Shown in pieces: positions 1-8,847 of a stretch of DNA of 64,000 nucleotides. The stretch is taken from contig NZ_JAHBZI010000001.1 in the NCBI RefSeq assembly GCF_019635515.1, forward strand, positions 1,860,001 through 1,924,000, in the 5' to 3' direction. The notes below the pieces were generated by a model, which worked only from the letters and a program-made list of their open reading frames with translations, was not told the DNA's origin and made no database searches. A program made the translations under genes and the position numbers. Position 1 is the first letter of the stretch. Every line of letters begins with the position of its first letter. The stretch comes from Sphingomonas sp. (GTDB lineage: Bacteria; Pseudomonadota; Alphaproteobacteria; Sphingomonadales; Sphingomonadaceae).

Positions 1-1088
1 GCATCGGCAGCGGCGGCATATTGCGCGTTGGCGGCGAGCACGTCGCCATAGGTGCGGGAATCGGCGGCGGTCGCGTCACGATCCTCGGCCAGCGCCCTGG
101 CGAGCGGCAGCGCTTCGGCGGATCGCCCGGCGGCCTGTAGCACAGTGATCGATCCGGCCCGCGCGGTGCGGTACCAGGGGCTGTCGGCGGGTACCTTGGC
201 CAGTTCGGCAAGGGCAAGCGCGTCGGCACCATCCTGTGACAGCGCCTCGGCGAGACAGAGTCGCGCGCGATCGTCGTCCGGATCGAGCAGCAGGGCCGTC
301 CGGGTCAACAGGATCGAGAGGACGGGAATTTCCTGCGCGGCGACGTCCCGCGCCATGCCGCGGAACAGCCGCGATGCGCCGAACACCGCGCCCGGCTTCG
401 GCCCCTTGCCCAGCTGCTTGCGCAGCAGCGCGTAATCGGCGCGGTCGGCGGCGATCAGCGGCGCGGCGAGCCTGCGCTGGCCGGAAGCGGCGAACAATGC
501 CGCCGCGTCTACCCGCAAATCGTCATTCTCGTCCGCGCCAGGCGCGAGCAGCGCCGATAACGACACCACCGCGTCACTGCTCCGCCCCGATGCGATCATC
601 AGCAGCGGACGGTGATAGGCGACGTAGCGCATCGCGAACGGGTTATCCCGCGCCTTGTCGAGGAACGGCATCGGGTCTTCGTGGCGATCGACCGCGAGCC
701 AGGCCTGCAGCACCGGGGCAAGGAAATTGAGCGGTCCCGTCGCGATCCGCGCGACCGCCGCGTCGGTGCCGGCGCGATCGCCCGATTTGAGCGCCATGCC
801 GAACGCCAGCAACGCGGTGTCCGGCGGAGCGCTGCCGGCGCGGACCAGCACCGCCGCGGCGCGGCTGGCGAGCGTGTAGTCCCCGGCCGATAACGCCCGG
901 CGATAGGCACGCATCGCGAGGATTTCGTCATCGGGATCGGCGGCAAGCGCGGCCGAATAGGCCGCGACCGCCGGCCCGGAGAGTCCGGCCGCATCGGCGA
1001 TGCGCGCGCGGACATATTCCGCATTGGCCGCTGTCGATCCCTGCGCAAAGGCCGGCGCCGCGATCAGCAGCGGCAACGCCGCAATCAG
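1..1088 (-). CDS. Secreted tetratricopeptide-repeat-like protein, C-terminus cut by window edge
   Basis: An open minus-strand frame runs off the left edge, so only the N-terminal part, about 360 residues, is seen. It starts with a hydrophobic stretch ending in APAFA followed by QGS, which looks like a signal peptide. The rest is alanine-rich helical pairs with the spacing of TPR units, for example around 'AAYSAALAADPDDE' and 'LCLAEALSQDGADALAL'. The start is unclear: no ATG or GTG lies in frame, only CTG at 1088 or TTG at 1076, and the frame begins right behind the ETF-QO stop, so translation may be coupled to it. It is probably a periplasmic TPR protein; no specific partner can be named. Confidence 0.6.
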   Translation of the reverse strand, partial: MIAALPLLIAAPAFAQGSTAANAEYVRARIADAAGLSGPAVAAYSAALAADPDDEILAMRAYRRALSAGDYTLASRAAAVLVRAGSAPPDTALLAFGMALKSGDRAGTDAAVARIATGPLNFLAPVLQAWLAVDRHEDPMPFLDKARDNPFAMRYVAYHRPLLMIASGRSSDAVVSLSALLAPGADENDDLRVDAAALFAASGQRRLAAPLIAADRADYALLRKQLGKGPKPGAVFGASRLFRGMARDVAAQEIPVLSILLTRTALLLDPDDDRARLCLAEALSQDGADALALAELAKVPADSPWYRTARAGSITVLQAAGRSAEALPLARALAEDRDATAADSRTYGDVLAANAQYAAAAD

Positions 1089-1095
1089 GCCGATG

Positions 1096-2751
1096 CTACA
1101 TGTTCGGATAATTGGGGCCGCCGCCGCCTTCGGGAACCACCCAATTGATGTTCTGGGTAGGGTCCTTGATATCGCAGGTCTTGCAGTGCACGCAATTCTG
1201 CGCGTTGATCTGGAACCGCAGATCATCGCCTTCCCCCACCACTTCATACACGCCTGCCGGACAATAACGCTGCGCCGGCTCGGCGTACACCGGAAGATTG
1301 TAACCGATGGGAATATCGGGATCTTTCAGCGTCAGATGGACCGGCTGATCCTCCTCATGATTAGTGTTCGAAATGAACACCGAGGAGAGGCGATCGAAGG
1401 TCAGCACACCATCGGGCTTGGGATAATCGATCTGCCGCGCCTCGTTGGCATGGACCAGGCTCTCATTGTCGGGATGATGCTTCATGGTGAACGGCCAGCG
1501 CAGCCCCGCCAGCTCCATCCACATGGCGATGCCCGAGGCTATCGTGCCCCAGGTATCGCCGAACTTCTTGACCAGCGGCACGACGTTGCGGACGCCGCGC
1601 AACTCCTTGTAGACCCAGCTCGCCGCATAGGCTTCGGGATAGGCAGCGAGCTCGTCCGAGCTGCGCCCCGCCTGCACCGCGGCGAACGCGGCTTCGGCGG
1701 CCATCATGCCGCTCTTCATCGAGGTGTGTGTGCCCTTGATCCGCGGCACGTTGAGGAAGCCGGCGCTGTCGCCGATCAGCGCCGCGCCGGGCATCACCAG
1801 CTTGGGCACCGACTGGAAGCCGCCATCGCTGATCGCGCGCGCGCCGTAGGAGACGCGCTTGGCGCCCTCCAGGATTTCCGCGATTGCCGGGTGTGTCTTC
1901 CAGCGCTGCATTTCCTGGAAGGGCGAGAGATAGGGATTGGTGTAGTTGAGCCAGACCACGAAGCCGAGCGCGACCTGCCCATCGGCCTGATGATAAAGGA
2001 AGCCGCCGCCATTGGCCTCGCCTTCCCTGAGCGGCCAGCCCTGGGTGTGGATGACCTTGCCGGGAACATGCTTCTTCGGGTCGATATCCCACAGTTCCTT
2101 GATGCCGATGCCATAGACCTGCGGCTGGGCATCGCGGCACAGGTCGAACTGGCGCTGGAGCTGCTTGGTCAGATGCCCGCGCACGCCCTCGCCGAAGAAA
2201 GTGTATTTGGCGTGGAGCTCTAGGCCGGGCTGGTAATCGGGCTTGTGGGTGCCATCGCGAGCGACGCCCATATCGCCGGTGGCGACGCCCTTCACCGAGC
2301 CGTCCTCGTTGTAGAGAATCTCGGCCGCCGCGAAGCCCGGGAAGATCTCGACGCCCAGTTCCTCGGCCTTGCCCGCCAGCCAGCGGCAGAGATTGCCGAG
2401 CGAGCCGGTGAAGGTGCCCTTGTTGTGCAGGAAGGGCGGCGTCATGAATTCGGGGAAGCTCGATTTGCCCTTCTCGCTCAGGATCCAGTGATGGTTCTCG
2501 GTCACCGGCGTGCGCGCCAGCGGGCAATCATCGTCACGCCAGATTGGCAGCAGCTCGTCGAGCGCCTTGGGATCGATCACCGCGCCGGACAGGATGTGCG
2601 CGCCGACCTCGCTGCCCTTTTCCAGGATGCACACTGAAAGCTCGGTGTCCGCTTCGGCCGCGAGCTGCTTGAGGCGAATCGCCGCCGACAACCCCGCGGG
2701 ACCCGCGCCGACGATCACCACGTCATACGGCATCGACTCGCGTTCGCTCAT
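1096..2751 (-). CDS. Electron transfer flavoprotein-ubiquinone oxidoreductase (ETF-QO)
   Basis: Passes electrons from reduced electron transfer flavoprotein (fed by acyl-CoA dehydrogenases) to ubiquinone at the inner membrane. The 551-residue protein has an N-terminal FAD-binding motif (DVVIVGAGPAGLSAAIRL), a second FAD contact near 'GDSAGFLNVPRIKGTH', and a C-terminal 4Fe-4S ferredoxin-like domain with the cysteine cluster CVHCKTCDIKDP preceded by a further Cys in 'YCPAGVYE'. It ends in the usual GGGGPNYPNM. The start at 2751 was chosen over the longer frame because the FAD motif lies nine residues in and a GGGGAAG-type ribosome site precedes it. It is divergent from the UDG-like gene and followed directly by the TPR gene. 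Confidence 0.95.
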   Translation of the reverse strand: MSERESMPYDVVIVGAGPAGLSAAIRLKQLAAEADTELSVCILEKGSEVGAHILSGAVIDPKALDELLPIWRDDDCPLARTPVTENHHWILSEKGKSSFPEFMTPPFLHNKGTFTGSLGNLCRWLAGKAEELGVEIFPGFAAAEILYNEDGSVKGVATGDMGVARDGTHKPDYQPGLELHAKYTFFGEGVRGHLTKQLQRQFDLCRDAQPQVYGIGIKELWDIDPKKHVPGKVIHTQGWPLREGEANGGGFLYHQADGQVALGFVVWLNYTNPYLSPFQEMQRWKTHPAIAEILEGAKRVSYGARAISDGGFQSVPKLVMPGAALIGDSAGFLNVPRIKGTHTSMKSGMMAAEAAFAAVQAGRSSDELAAYPEAYAASWVYKELRGVRNVVPLVKKFGDTWGTIASGIAMWMELAGLRWPFTMKHHPDNESLVHANEARQIDYPKPDGVLTFDRLSSVFISNTNHEEDQPVHLTLKDPDIPIGYNLPVYAEPAQRYCPAGVYEVVGEGDDLRFQINAQNCVHCKTCDIKDPTQNINWVVPEGGGGPNYPNM

Positions 2752-2879
2752 CACCACTTCCCCTGCCAATCCTTGTCCGGGACACCGCCCGCGCCTGTCG
2801 TCGCGCGCTGGCAACGTCCTGTCCCCTGCGTCGATGGAGGCAGATTGACCGCGCCGTCAACAGGGTTTGAAAGGCGGGT

Positions 2880-3584
2880 ATGGGGGCGGAACATCTGCAC
2901 GATTGGCGGCAAGGGCTTGCGAGCGCACTGGAATGGTGGCGCGACGCGGGGGTGGAGACGCTGCAGGAGGACGAACCCCGCGACTGGCTCGCGCGTCCCG
3001 CCGCGGCGCCCGCGACGGTCGCGGCCCCGGCTGCCGTAACGGCGGCGCCCGAGATATTGCCCACCACGCTGGAGGATTTCGTCGCGTGGCGGATGGGCGC
3101 GAACGCCCCCGAAAGCGGATGGCATGCGCCGCTGATCGCGCCAAGCGGCCCGGCCAATGCGAAAATGGTGGTTTTCAGCGACATGCCGTGCGCCGAGGAT
3201 CGCGAAACACTGATGAGCGATGCTACCGGGCGATTGTTCGACCGGATGCTCGCGGCGATCGGCCTTACGCGCGATTCGGTCTATCTCGGCTCGCTGGCGG
3301 TGGCGCGGCCACTGACCGGGCGGGTCCCGCCCGAGCAGGAGGCCCGGCTGGTCCAGCTCGCCCGCCATCACGTGACCCTGCTCAAGCCGGAGCGGCTGCT
3401 GCTGTTCGGTCAGGCCGCCGAGAAACTGATCGACGGGCAGGCGGATGGTTCGGCGGATGTTAACCTTTTCGGCTGCACTACCCGGGTAGTGGCGTCGTAT
3501 CACCCCCGCTTCCTGTTGGAGCGGCCCGCCGCCAAAAGCGAAGCCTGGAAGCATTTGCTGCTGTTGACCCGGGGAAGCCAGTGA
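2880..3584 (+). CDS. Uracil-DNA glycosylase superfamily protein, divergent motifs
   Basis: A 234-residue protein with the fold pattern of family 4/5-type uracil-DNA glycosylases in its last 150 residues: 'RLFDRMLAAIGLTRDSVYLGSLAVARP', 'LLKPERLLLFGQAAEKL' and a C-terminal 'SYHPRFLL' in place of the HPS/HPR box. The residues that normally bind the 4Fe-4S cluster are missing; only two cysteines are present. The usual GEAPG-x-x-ED loop reads SDMPCAED. The N-terminal third is Ala/Pro-rich linker. It overlaps the lytic transglycosylase gene by four bases, so the two are co-transcribed. The superfamily call is sound; uracil-excision activity is uncertain. Confidence 0.7.
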   Translation: MGAEHLHDWRQGLASALEWWRDAGVETLQEDEPRDWLARPAAAPATVAAPAAVTAAPEILPTTLEDFVAWRMGANAPESGWHAPLIAPSGPANAKMVVFSDMPCAEDRETLMSDATGRLFDRMLAAIGLTRDSVYLGSLAVARPLTGRVPPEQEARLVQLARHHVTLLKPERLLLFGQAAEKLIDGQADGSADVNLFGCTTRVVASYHPRFLLERPAAKSEAWKHLLLLTRGSQ

Positions 3585-3586
3585 CC

Positions 3587-5386
3587 ATGCGTACCCTCCT
3601 ATTCGCCGCCACCGCGCTGATCGCGACTCCCGTGCTCGCGCACGCCGACGATCGTCCTCTCCCGAGAGTGGATGCACCCAATCCGCCCGTCCCCAATCCA
3701 CCCTTGCGCGATGGCGACGGCATTCCCGATCAGCTCGATGCCGCGCAGCGCTCCGGCTACCGGACCGTCTTCGCCGCGATCCGCCAGCAGAAGTGGCAGG
3801 ACGCGCAGATCCAGCTCGATTCGATGAAGACCGGCCCGCTGCACGCGATCGCCAAGGCTGAGCTCTACACCGCCAAGGATTCGCCCAAGGTGGAGCTCGC
3901 ACCGCTGATGGCCTTGCTCTCCGAAGCGCCGGAGCTTCCCCAGGCCGAGCAGTTGAGTCGCATGGCGCTCAAGCGCGGCGCGACAACGACGCCGGCCCTG
4001 CCCCAGGCGCAGCGGCTTGTCTGGTATGATGGGGCGCCGGTGCGCCAGCGCGCGCGCTCGATCAAGAGCGACACCGCCGCGACCGAAATCGCGCTCGCCA
4101 TCCAGCCCTTTGTAAAGGCCGATGACGGCGTCCAGGCCGAAGCGCTGGTCGACCGGCTGGGCACCAATCTCACACCCGATGCCGCCACCGAATGGCAGCA
4201 GAAGGTCGCGTGGATCTATTATGTCTCGGGCGACGATTCCAACGCCCGCCGCGTCGCCGCGCGCGCGCAGCAGGGCTCGGGCGACTGGGTCGCGCAGGCC
4301 GATTGGGTCTCGGGACTGGCCGCTTGGCGCCAACAGGACTGCGAAGGCGCGGGCCAGTCTTTCGAGCGGGTCGCCACCCGCGCCGCCGACACCGAGCTGC
4401 GCTCCGCCGGGCTGTATTGGGGATCGCGCGCCGAAATGGCGTGCGGCCATCCCGAACGCGTGTCGACGAAGCTCAAGGCCGCCTCGCAATATGGCGAGAC
4501 CTTTTACGGGTTGCTCGCCAAGCAGGCGCTGGCGATCGAGGACAAGCCGGTGCGCGGCGAGACGTTCATCGCCGAGGACTGGAAGACGCTCGAGCGCCGT
4601 CCGAACGTCCGCGTCGCCGCCGCGCTGGTCGAGATCGGCGAGAACCAGCTAGCCGATGAGGTCATCCGCTATCAGGCGAAGCTGAGCGCCAACGCGCCCG
4701 AGCATGCCGCGCTTACCCGCCTAGCCGGGCGCCTCAGCCTGCCCGCCACCCAGCTCTGGCTTTCGCACAACGGCCCCTCGGGCGCGACGGTGCAGGTCGC
4801 GGCGCGCTACCCCGCGCCGAACTGGTCACCCGATGGCGGCTGGCGCGTCGACAAGGCACTGGTCTTCGCCCATACGCTGCAGGAATCGCGTTTCAACGCC
4901 GAGATTCGCAGCGCCGCCGGCGCGATGGGTCTGATGCAGGTCAAGACCGGTGCCGCGATCGATGTCGGCCGGCGCAAGGGCATCACCTACGCAGCTTCCG
5001 ATCTGACCAAACCCTCGGTCAACATGGAGATCGGCCAGTCCTATCTCGAGCAGTTGCGCGACCAGCCTTTCACCGGCGGCCTGCTGCCAAAGGTGATCGC
5101 GGCCTATAATGCCGGGCCGACGCCGGTGCAGCTGTGGAACACGATGAGCAAGGATGGCGGAGATCCGCTCCTGTATATCGAGAGCATCCCCTATTGGGAG
5201 ACGCGCGGTTATGTGATGACGGTGCTGCGCAACTACTGGATGTATGAAAATCAGGAGCGGCGGAAATCGCCCAGCCGCGAGGCGCTGACGCAGGGGCTAT
5301 GGCCCAAATTCCCGGGCATGCCGGGGGCGACCTCGGTGAAGATCGGCGGGCGGATGCTGTCGTCGCGGGGCGATCTTGGCAATTGA
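3587..5386 (+). CDS. Soluble lytic murein transglycosylase (Slt family)
   Basis: Cleaves the MurNAc-GlcNAc bond of peptidoglycan in the periplasm with 1,6-anhydro product formation. A signal peptide ([20 protein letters not shown]) is followed by about 370 residues of helical superhelix typical of Slt70-like proteins, then a C-terminal SLT domain with the catalytic Glu in TLQESRFN, 'GAMGLMQVK' and '[13 protein letters not shown]'. The annotated frame could begin at GTG 3581, which overlaps the previous stop, but ATG 3587 gives a clean signal peptide. It overlaps moaB downstream by about 11 bases. Confidence 0.9.
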   Translation: MRTLLFAATALIATPVLAHADDRPLPRVDAPNPPVPNPPLRDGDGIPDQLDAAQRSGYRTVFAAIRQQKWQDAQIQLDSMKTGPLHAIAKAELYTAKDSPKVELAPLMALLSEAPELPQAEQLSRMALKRGATTTPALPQAQRLVWYDGAPVRQRARSIKSDTAATEIALAIQPFVKADDGVQAEALVDRLGTNLTPDAATEWQQKVAWIYYVSGDDSNARRVAARAQQGSGDWVAQADWVSGLAAWRQQDCEGAGQSFERVATRAADTELRSAGLYWGSRAEMACGHPERVSTKLKAASQYGETFYGLLAKQALAIEDKPVRGETFIAEDWKTLERRPNVRVAAALVEIGENQLADEVIRYQAKLSANAPEHAALTRLAGRLSLPATQLWLSHNGPSGATVQVAARYPAPNWSPDGGWRVDKALVFAHTLQESRFNAEIRSAAGAMGLMQVKTGAAIDVGRRKGITYAASDLTKPSVNMEIGQSYLEQLRDQPFTGGLLPKVIAAYNAGPTPVQLWNTMSKDGGDPLLYIESIPYWETRGYVMTVLRNYWMYENQERRKSPSREALTQGLWPKFPGMPGATSVKIGGRMLSSRGDLGN

Positions 5387-5903
5387 CGCGGCGCAAGCGT
5401 TCCGCCCGGTGCGGATCGCGGTGCTGACGGTTTCCGACACCCGGACCTTGGCCGACGATCGCTCGGGCGACCGGCTGGTCGAGCGGTTGAGCACGGCCGG
5501 GCACGAACTCGCCGACCGGGCGATCGTGCGCGATGATGTCGAGGCGATTGTCGGCAAGCTCCACACCTGGATCGACGACCCCCAGGTCGATGTGATCCTC
5601 ACCACCGGAGGCACCGGCGTCACCGGCCGTGACATCACCCCCGAGGCGCTGGCCCGCGTCTGGGACAAGGAAATCCCCGGTTTCGGCGAGCTGTTTCGCT
5701 GGCTGAGCTATCAATCGATCGGCACCTCGACGATCCAGTCACGCGCCACCGCCGGTGTCGCCCGCGGCACCTATATCTTCGCCCTGCCCGGCTCGACCGG
5801 CGCGGTCACCGACGCGTGGGACGGGATATTGGCAAGCCAGCTCGATATCCGCCACAAGCCCTGCAACTTCGTCGAGCTGATGCCACGATTGATGGAAACG
5901 TAG
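5376..5903 (+). CDS. moaB: Molybdenum cofactor biosynthesis protein MoaB
   Basis: Family known for molybdopterin adenylylation (MoaB/MogA fold). The 175-residue protein contains [15 protein letters not shown], the '[11 protein letters not shown]' molybdopterin-binding loop and '[14 protein letters not shown]', all family hallmarks. The start is TTG at 5376, overlapping the end of the transglycosylase gene, so translational coupling is likely. No other Moco genes are nearby. Directly after its stop lies a tRNA 3' fragment in the opposite orientation. Confidence 0.92.
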   Translation: MAIDAAQAFRPVRIAVLTVSDTRTLADDRSGDRLVERLSTAGHELADRAIVRDDVEAIVGKLHTWIDDPQVDVILTTGGTGVTGRDITPEALARVWDKEIPGFGELFRWLSYQSIGTSTIQSRATAGVARGTYIFALPGSTGAVTDAWDGILASQLDIRHKPCNFVELMPRLMET

Positions 5904-5931
5904 TGGCTCCCTGAGTAGGATTAGAACCTAC
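5904..5931 (-). pseudogene. tRNA 3'-end fragment (T-arm plus acceptor and CCA)
   Basis: Read on the minus strand, 28 bases form a T-arm (GTAGG stem, TTCTAAT loop, CCTAC stem) followed by TCAGGGA, G and CCA, as in the 3' third of a tRNA. The T-loop has A where most tRNAs have G (TTCGAAT). No matching D-arm, anticodon arm or 5' acceptor strand precedes it, so it is not a functional tRNA. The acceptor sequence resembles alphaproteobacterial tRNA-Asn, from memory only. It starts one base after the moaB stop codon. Confidence 0.65.
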
Positions 5932-5949
5932 AGTCGCTCCATCCCGCAA

Positions 5950-6040
5950 TTATCACCCGGGACTTGTTCCGGGGTTAACTAAGCCGCTTGCGCTGACGTC
6001 AAAGCTTCTATCGCATCGCTTGCCGTCCGGGGTGACAAAG
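5950..6040. repeat. Degenerate palindromic intergenic repeat
   Basis: Contains ATCACCCGGGACTTGTTCCG near 5952 and GTCCGGGGTGACAA near 6026. These resemble the two ends of the common alphaproteobacterial 'GTCATCCCGGACTTGTTCCGGGA' palindromic repeat with the middle eroded. It lies between convergent moaB and the YbjN-like gene, next to the tRNA fragment. Confidence 0.45.
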
Positions 6041-6061
6041 AAAAGCAACGCGCCCTCCCCC

Positions 6062-6565
6062 TCACTTCTTCTCCGCCAGTTCCTTGGTGAAGAAATCCCC
6101 CGCCTCGCCCAGCATCGAACTCCACCAGTCGAGCACATCGGCGAAATTGCGCGGGTTCATCCCACCGATCGTCGGCACGTCGTACGACATGACAAAACGG
6201 CCATCGTCCTTCACCGCCGCCTGGATGAAGCGGTGCGCCGCATTCCATCTATTGGCGAGCGCGGGCGTCGCCGAGGCGTCCTTCTCGAAAATCACTTCGA
6301 AGCGCAGCGAATCGCAATTCCTGCCCTTCTCGCAGCCGTAGAAATGGACATCGAAATGATAGGCCGACGCGCCCTCGCTCTCGATCAGCGGGTCGCCACT
6401 GGCGTCCTTGCCGAGCTTGGGCTTGAGATTGGCCTTCTCCATCGCCGCGACGACGCTGGCGGGGTTGCTGGCGCAGACCTGCCCCGCCCCGCACGCCGCG
6501 CGATCCTGCGCGAAAGCGGGCGCGGCAAGCAGCATCGCGGCAGCGGCAAGGCAGGTCAGACGCAT
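6062..6565 (-). CDS. Secreted YbjN-domain protein
   Basis: A 167-residue protein with a signal peptide (MRLTCLAAAAMLLAAPAFA) and a YbjN-like domain: 'VVAAMEKANLKPKLGKDASGDP', 'FHFYGC'-type strand (DVHFYGCEKGRNCDSLRF) and 'MSYDVPTIGGMNPRNFADVL'. In E. coli YbjN affects stress and motility phenotypes, but the molecular role of secreted forms is unknown. The start at 6565 was chosen for the signal peptide and the GGGGGAT ribosome site. Two cysteines flank the GRN turn and may form a disulfide. Confidence 0.75.
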   Translation of the reverse strand: MRLTCLAAAAMLLAAPAFAQDRAACGAGQVCASNPASVVAAMEKANLKPKLGKDASGDPLIESEGASAYHFDVHFYGCEKGRNCDSLRFEVIFEKDASATPALANRWNAAHRFIQAAVKDDGRFVMSYDVPTIGGMNPRNFADVLDWWSSMLGEAGDFFTKELAEKK

Positions 6566-6615
6566 GATATCCCCCGGTTTGCCGGGCAGCCTAACACGCG
6601 CGCGGTCGCTGGCAA

Positions 6616-6963
6616 TCAATGCTGGCCGGGCTCGTTGACGAATACGCCAAGCTCGTTGCCGGCCGGGTCCCTGAAATGGAAACGGCGGCCGCCGGGAAAG
6701 GCGAAGATCGGCACGGTGACGCTGCCGCCCGCCGCGACCACGCTCTCCAGCGCGCCTTCCAGATCCTCGACCTCGACAAGCGCCAGCAATTGCGGGATGG
6801 CATGATCGTCACTGCCGTTGAGCCCGACCGCCACGTCAGTGCCCTCCATCGCGGCATAGTCCGGACCGTAGCTGGCAAAGCTCCAGCCGAACGCCTTGCC
6901 GTAAAAGTCCCGCGCGCCCGCGACATCCTTTACCGGCATCTCGATATAGTTGACCTTCGCCAT
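6616..6963 (-). CDS. VOC family (glyoxalase/dioxygenase-like) protein
   Basis: A 115-residue single-module vicinal-oxygen-chelate protein beginning MAKVNYIEMPVKDVAGARDFYGKAFGW, with 'FHFRDPAGNELGVF' at the C-terminus as in glyoxalase I-like enzymes. The conserved metal-ligand positions are only partly visible, so substrate and activity cannot be assigned. It lies about 50 bases upstream of the YbjN-like gene on the same strand and is divergent from the radical SAM gene. Confidence 0.8.
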   Translation of the reverse strand: MAKVNYIEMPVKDVAGARDFYGKAFGWSFASYGPDYAAMEGTDVAVGLNGSDDHAIPQLLALVEVEDLEGALESVVAAGGSVTVPIFAFPGGRRFHFRDPAGNELGVFVNEPGQH

Positions 6964-7019
6964 CGCAATCTCTCCTTCATGTTCTTGCTATGTTCTAAAC
7001 GTCGCCCTATCCTCGGGCA

Positions 7020-8090
7020 ATGGCGAAGAATCGGGCCATTCGCGGCGCAACGCTGAACCGGGAAAGCACGCGGTTCAACCTGCCCTCGACGGAGGCGGAC
7101 GGCGACTGGCTCGACGATCGCGACTTGGTGGACGGCGAGTTGCCGCCGCCGCGAACCACCGTCACGGTCGAGAAACCGCGCACGATCATCACCCGCAACC
7201 AATCGCCCGACATCGCATTCGATCGCTCGGTCAATCCCTATCGCGGCTGCGAACATGGCTGCATCTATTGCTTCGCGCGGCCGAGCCACGCCTATCACGA
7301 TCTCTCGCCCGGGCTGGATTTCGAGACCAAGCTGTTCGCCAAGCCCGATGCCTCGGCCCTGCTGCGTGAGGAATTGTCGAAGCCCGGCTATTCCTGCCGC
7401 GCGATCGCGTTCGGCACCAACACCGATCCCTATCAGCCGATCGAGGGCAGATGGCGGATCACGCGCGGCTGCATCGAAGTGCTCGCCGAATGCGATCATC
7501 CGCTTACGATCACCACCAAGTCCGACCGGGTGATGCGTGACGTGGATCTGCTCACGCCGATGGCCGCCAAGGGGCTGGCGGCGGTGATGATCTCGGTCAC
7601 CTCGCTCGATCCGAAGATCGCGATGACGCTGGAGCCGCGTGCGCCGCACCCGCTCAAGCGCCTCGCCGCGATCCGCAAGCTGAGCGATGCCGGCATCCCG
7701 ACCTTCGTGTCGCTGTCACCGATCGTGCCGCAGGTCACCGATCATGAGATCGAGCATATCCTCGAAAAGGCAGCGGCGGCGGGTGCGCGCGCGGCATTCT
7801 TCCTGCCGGTGCGCCTGCCCCATGAGGTGGCGCCGCTGTTCCGTGCCTGGCTCGACACACACTTTCCCGATCGCGCCGGCAAGGTGATGGCGACGATCCA
7901 GTCGATCCGTGGCGGCAAGGATAACGACCCCGATTTCTTCACGCGGATGCGCGGGCAAGGCCCCTGGTCCGAGTTGCTCCGCGCCCGCTTCCTCCTCGCC
8001 TGCCGCCGCTACGGGCTCGACAAGGAGCGGTTCAACGTGCGGACCGATCTGTTCCGGCGCCCCGCCGGGCCGCAGGGCGAATTGTTCTAG
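7020..8090 (+). CDS. PA0069-family radical SAM protein
   Basis: A 356-residue radical S-adenosylmethionine protein related to spore photoproduct lyase but of the PA0069 group, whose reaction is unknown. The cluster-binding motif is GCEHGCIYCFAR (CxxxCxxC) near residue 77, within the family signature NPYRGCEHGC. An N-terminal segment, about 60 residues, is typical of the group. The gene begins at ATG 7020. Its stop overlaps by three bases the stop of the convergent secreted-protein gene at 8087. Confidence 0.88.
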   Translation: MAKNRAIRGATLNRESTRFNLPSTEADGDWLDDRDLVDGELPPPRTTVTVEKPRTIITRNQSPDIAFDRSVNPYRGCEHGCIYCFARPSHAYHDLSPGLDFETKLFAKPDASALLREELSKPGYSCRAIAFGTNTDPYQPIEGRWRITRGCIEVLAECDHPLTITTKSDRVMRDVDLLTPMAAKGLAAVMISVTSLDPKIAMTLEPRAPHPLKRLAAIRKLSDAGIPTFVSLSPIVPQVTDHEIEHILEKAAAAGARAAFFLPVRLPHEVAPLFRAWLDTHFPDRAGKVMATIQSIRGGKDNDPDFFTRMRGQGPWSELLRARFLLACRRYGLDKERFNVRTDLFRRPAGPQGELF

Positions 8091-8842
8091 TGCGGGCGGG
8101 CATTTCCGACCCGGGAGATCGGCATCGAGGCGACTGCCTGTGCCTGCTCGCGCGTCAGCACTTCCAGTCTGGGATCGGCCAGCCAGGCATCGCCTCGGCC
8201 CTGCAGGAGAAAGCCGTAGCTGACATGGTTGGCGTAGGCGGGCACTGGCCCGACGACGAGATGGACGGTGCGCCAGTCATGCGTGCCGTGCAGCGGCGCG
8301 TCGCGCGTATCCCCGCCCCGGCCACGGCGGTTTCGTTCATCGCCCGTCGCCAGCCAGAAGCGGACCATGCCGGCCTTGCGCGCCGATACCCGCGCCGAGA
8401 AATGGAGATAGCGGCCATGCATCCCCTCCGCCGAGACGATCCGGCGCAACTGGGCGAACCCTTGCGTGGCGCTCGATCGCGCGCCGATGCAGATCGGCTT
8501 GTCGGCATCGGCCGGTACGCGGAAGCGATAGTCGCCGATCGCATTGCCGGCGCGCTGCCAGATTGCCGGGCCCAGCAGCGGCTCGTCATCCTGACGCCAG
8601 CGCAACATGCCTTCGGCATCCGCTCCGATCACCCGCTGCTCACCGATGCCACGCGCGACCGGCACCGCATCGAGCGGATCGCCGTCACGCTCGTAGCAGC
8701 GCGGCGGAGCCTGAACGACGATGCCGTCATCGTCGTTCAGCACGGCCGAGACGATGATCTCATAGCCGTCATCCTCTTCCGATTCCTGCGCCATGGCGCC
8801 GACGGGCCCGAGGAGCGCGAGAGCGAAGAGCGCGGACCGCAT
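8087..8842 (-). CDS. Secreted protein of unknown function, partner of SGNH-deacetylase gene
   Basis: A 251-residue protein with a signal peptide (MRSALFALALLGPVGAMAQ) and no domain I recognise. Two predicted beta-rich segments occur: 'RRIVSAEGMHGRYLHFSARV' and 'VHLVVGPVPAYANHVSYGF', which read like a jelly-roll carbohydrate-binding fold, though this is inference. The start at 8842 sits five bases after the stop of the upstream fusion gene, so the two are almost certainly one operon. A role on the same cell-surface or polysaccharide substrate is plausible. Confidence 0.7.
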   Translation of the reverse strand: MRSALFALALLGPVGAMAQESEEDDGYEIIVSAVLNDDDGIVVQAPPRCYERDGDPLDAVPVARGIGEQRVIGADAEGMLRWRQDDEPLLGPAIWQRAGNAIGDYRFRVPADADKPICIGARSSATQGFAQLRRIVSAEGMHGRYLHFSARVSARKAGMVRFWLATGDERNRRGRGGDTRDAPLHGTHDWRTVHLVVGPVPAYANHVSYGFLLQGRGDAWLADPRLEVLTREQAQAVASMPISRVGNARPH

Positions 8843-8847
8843 GCCGA

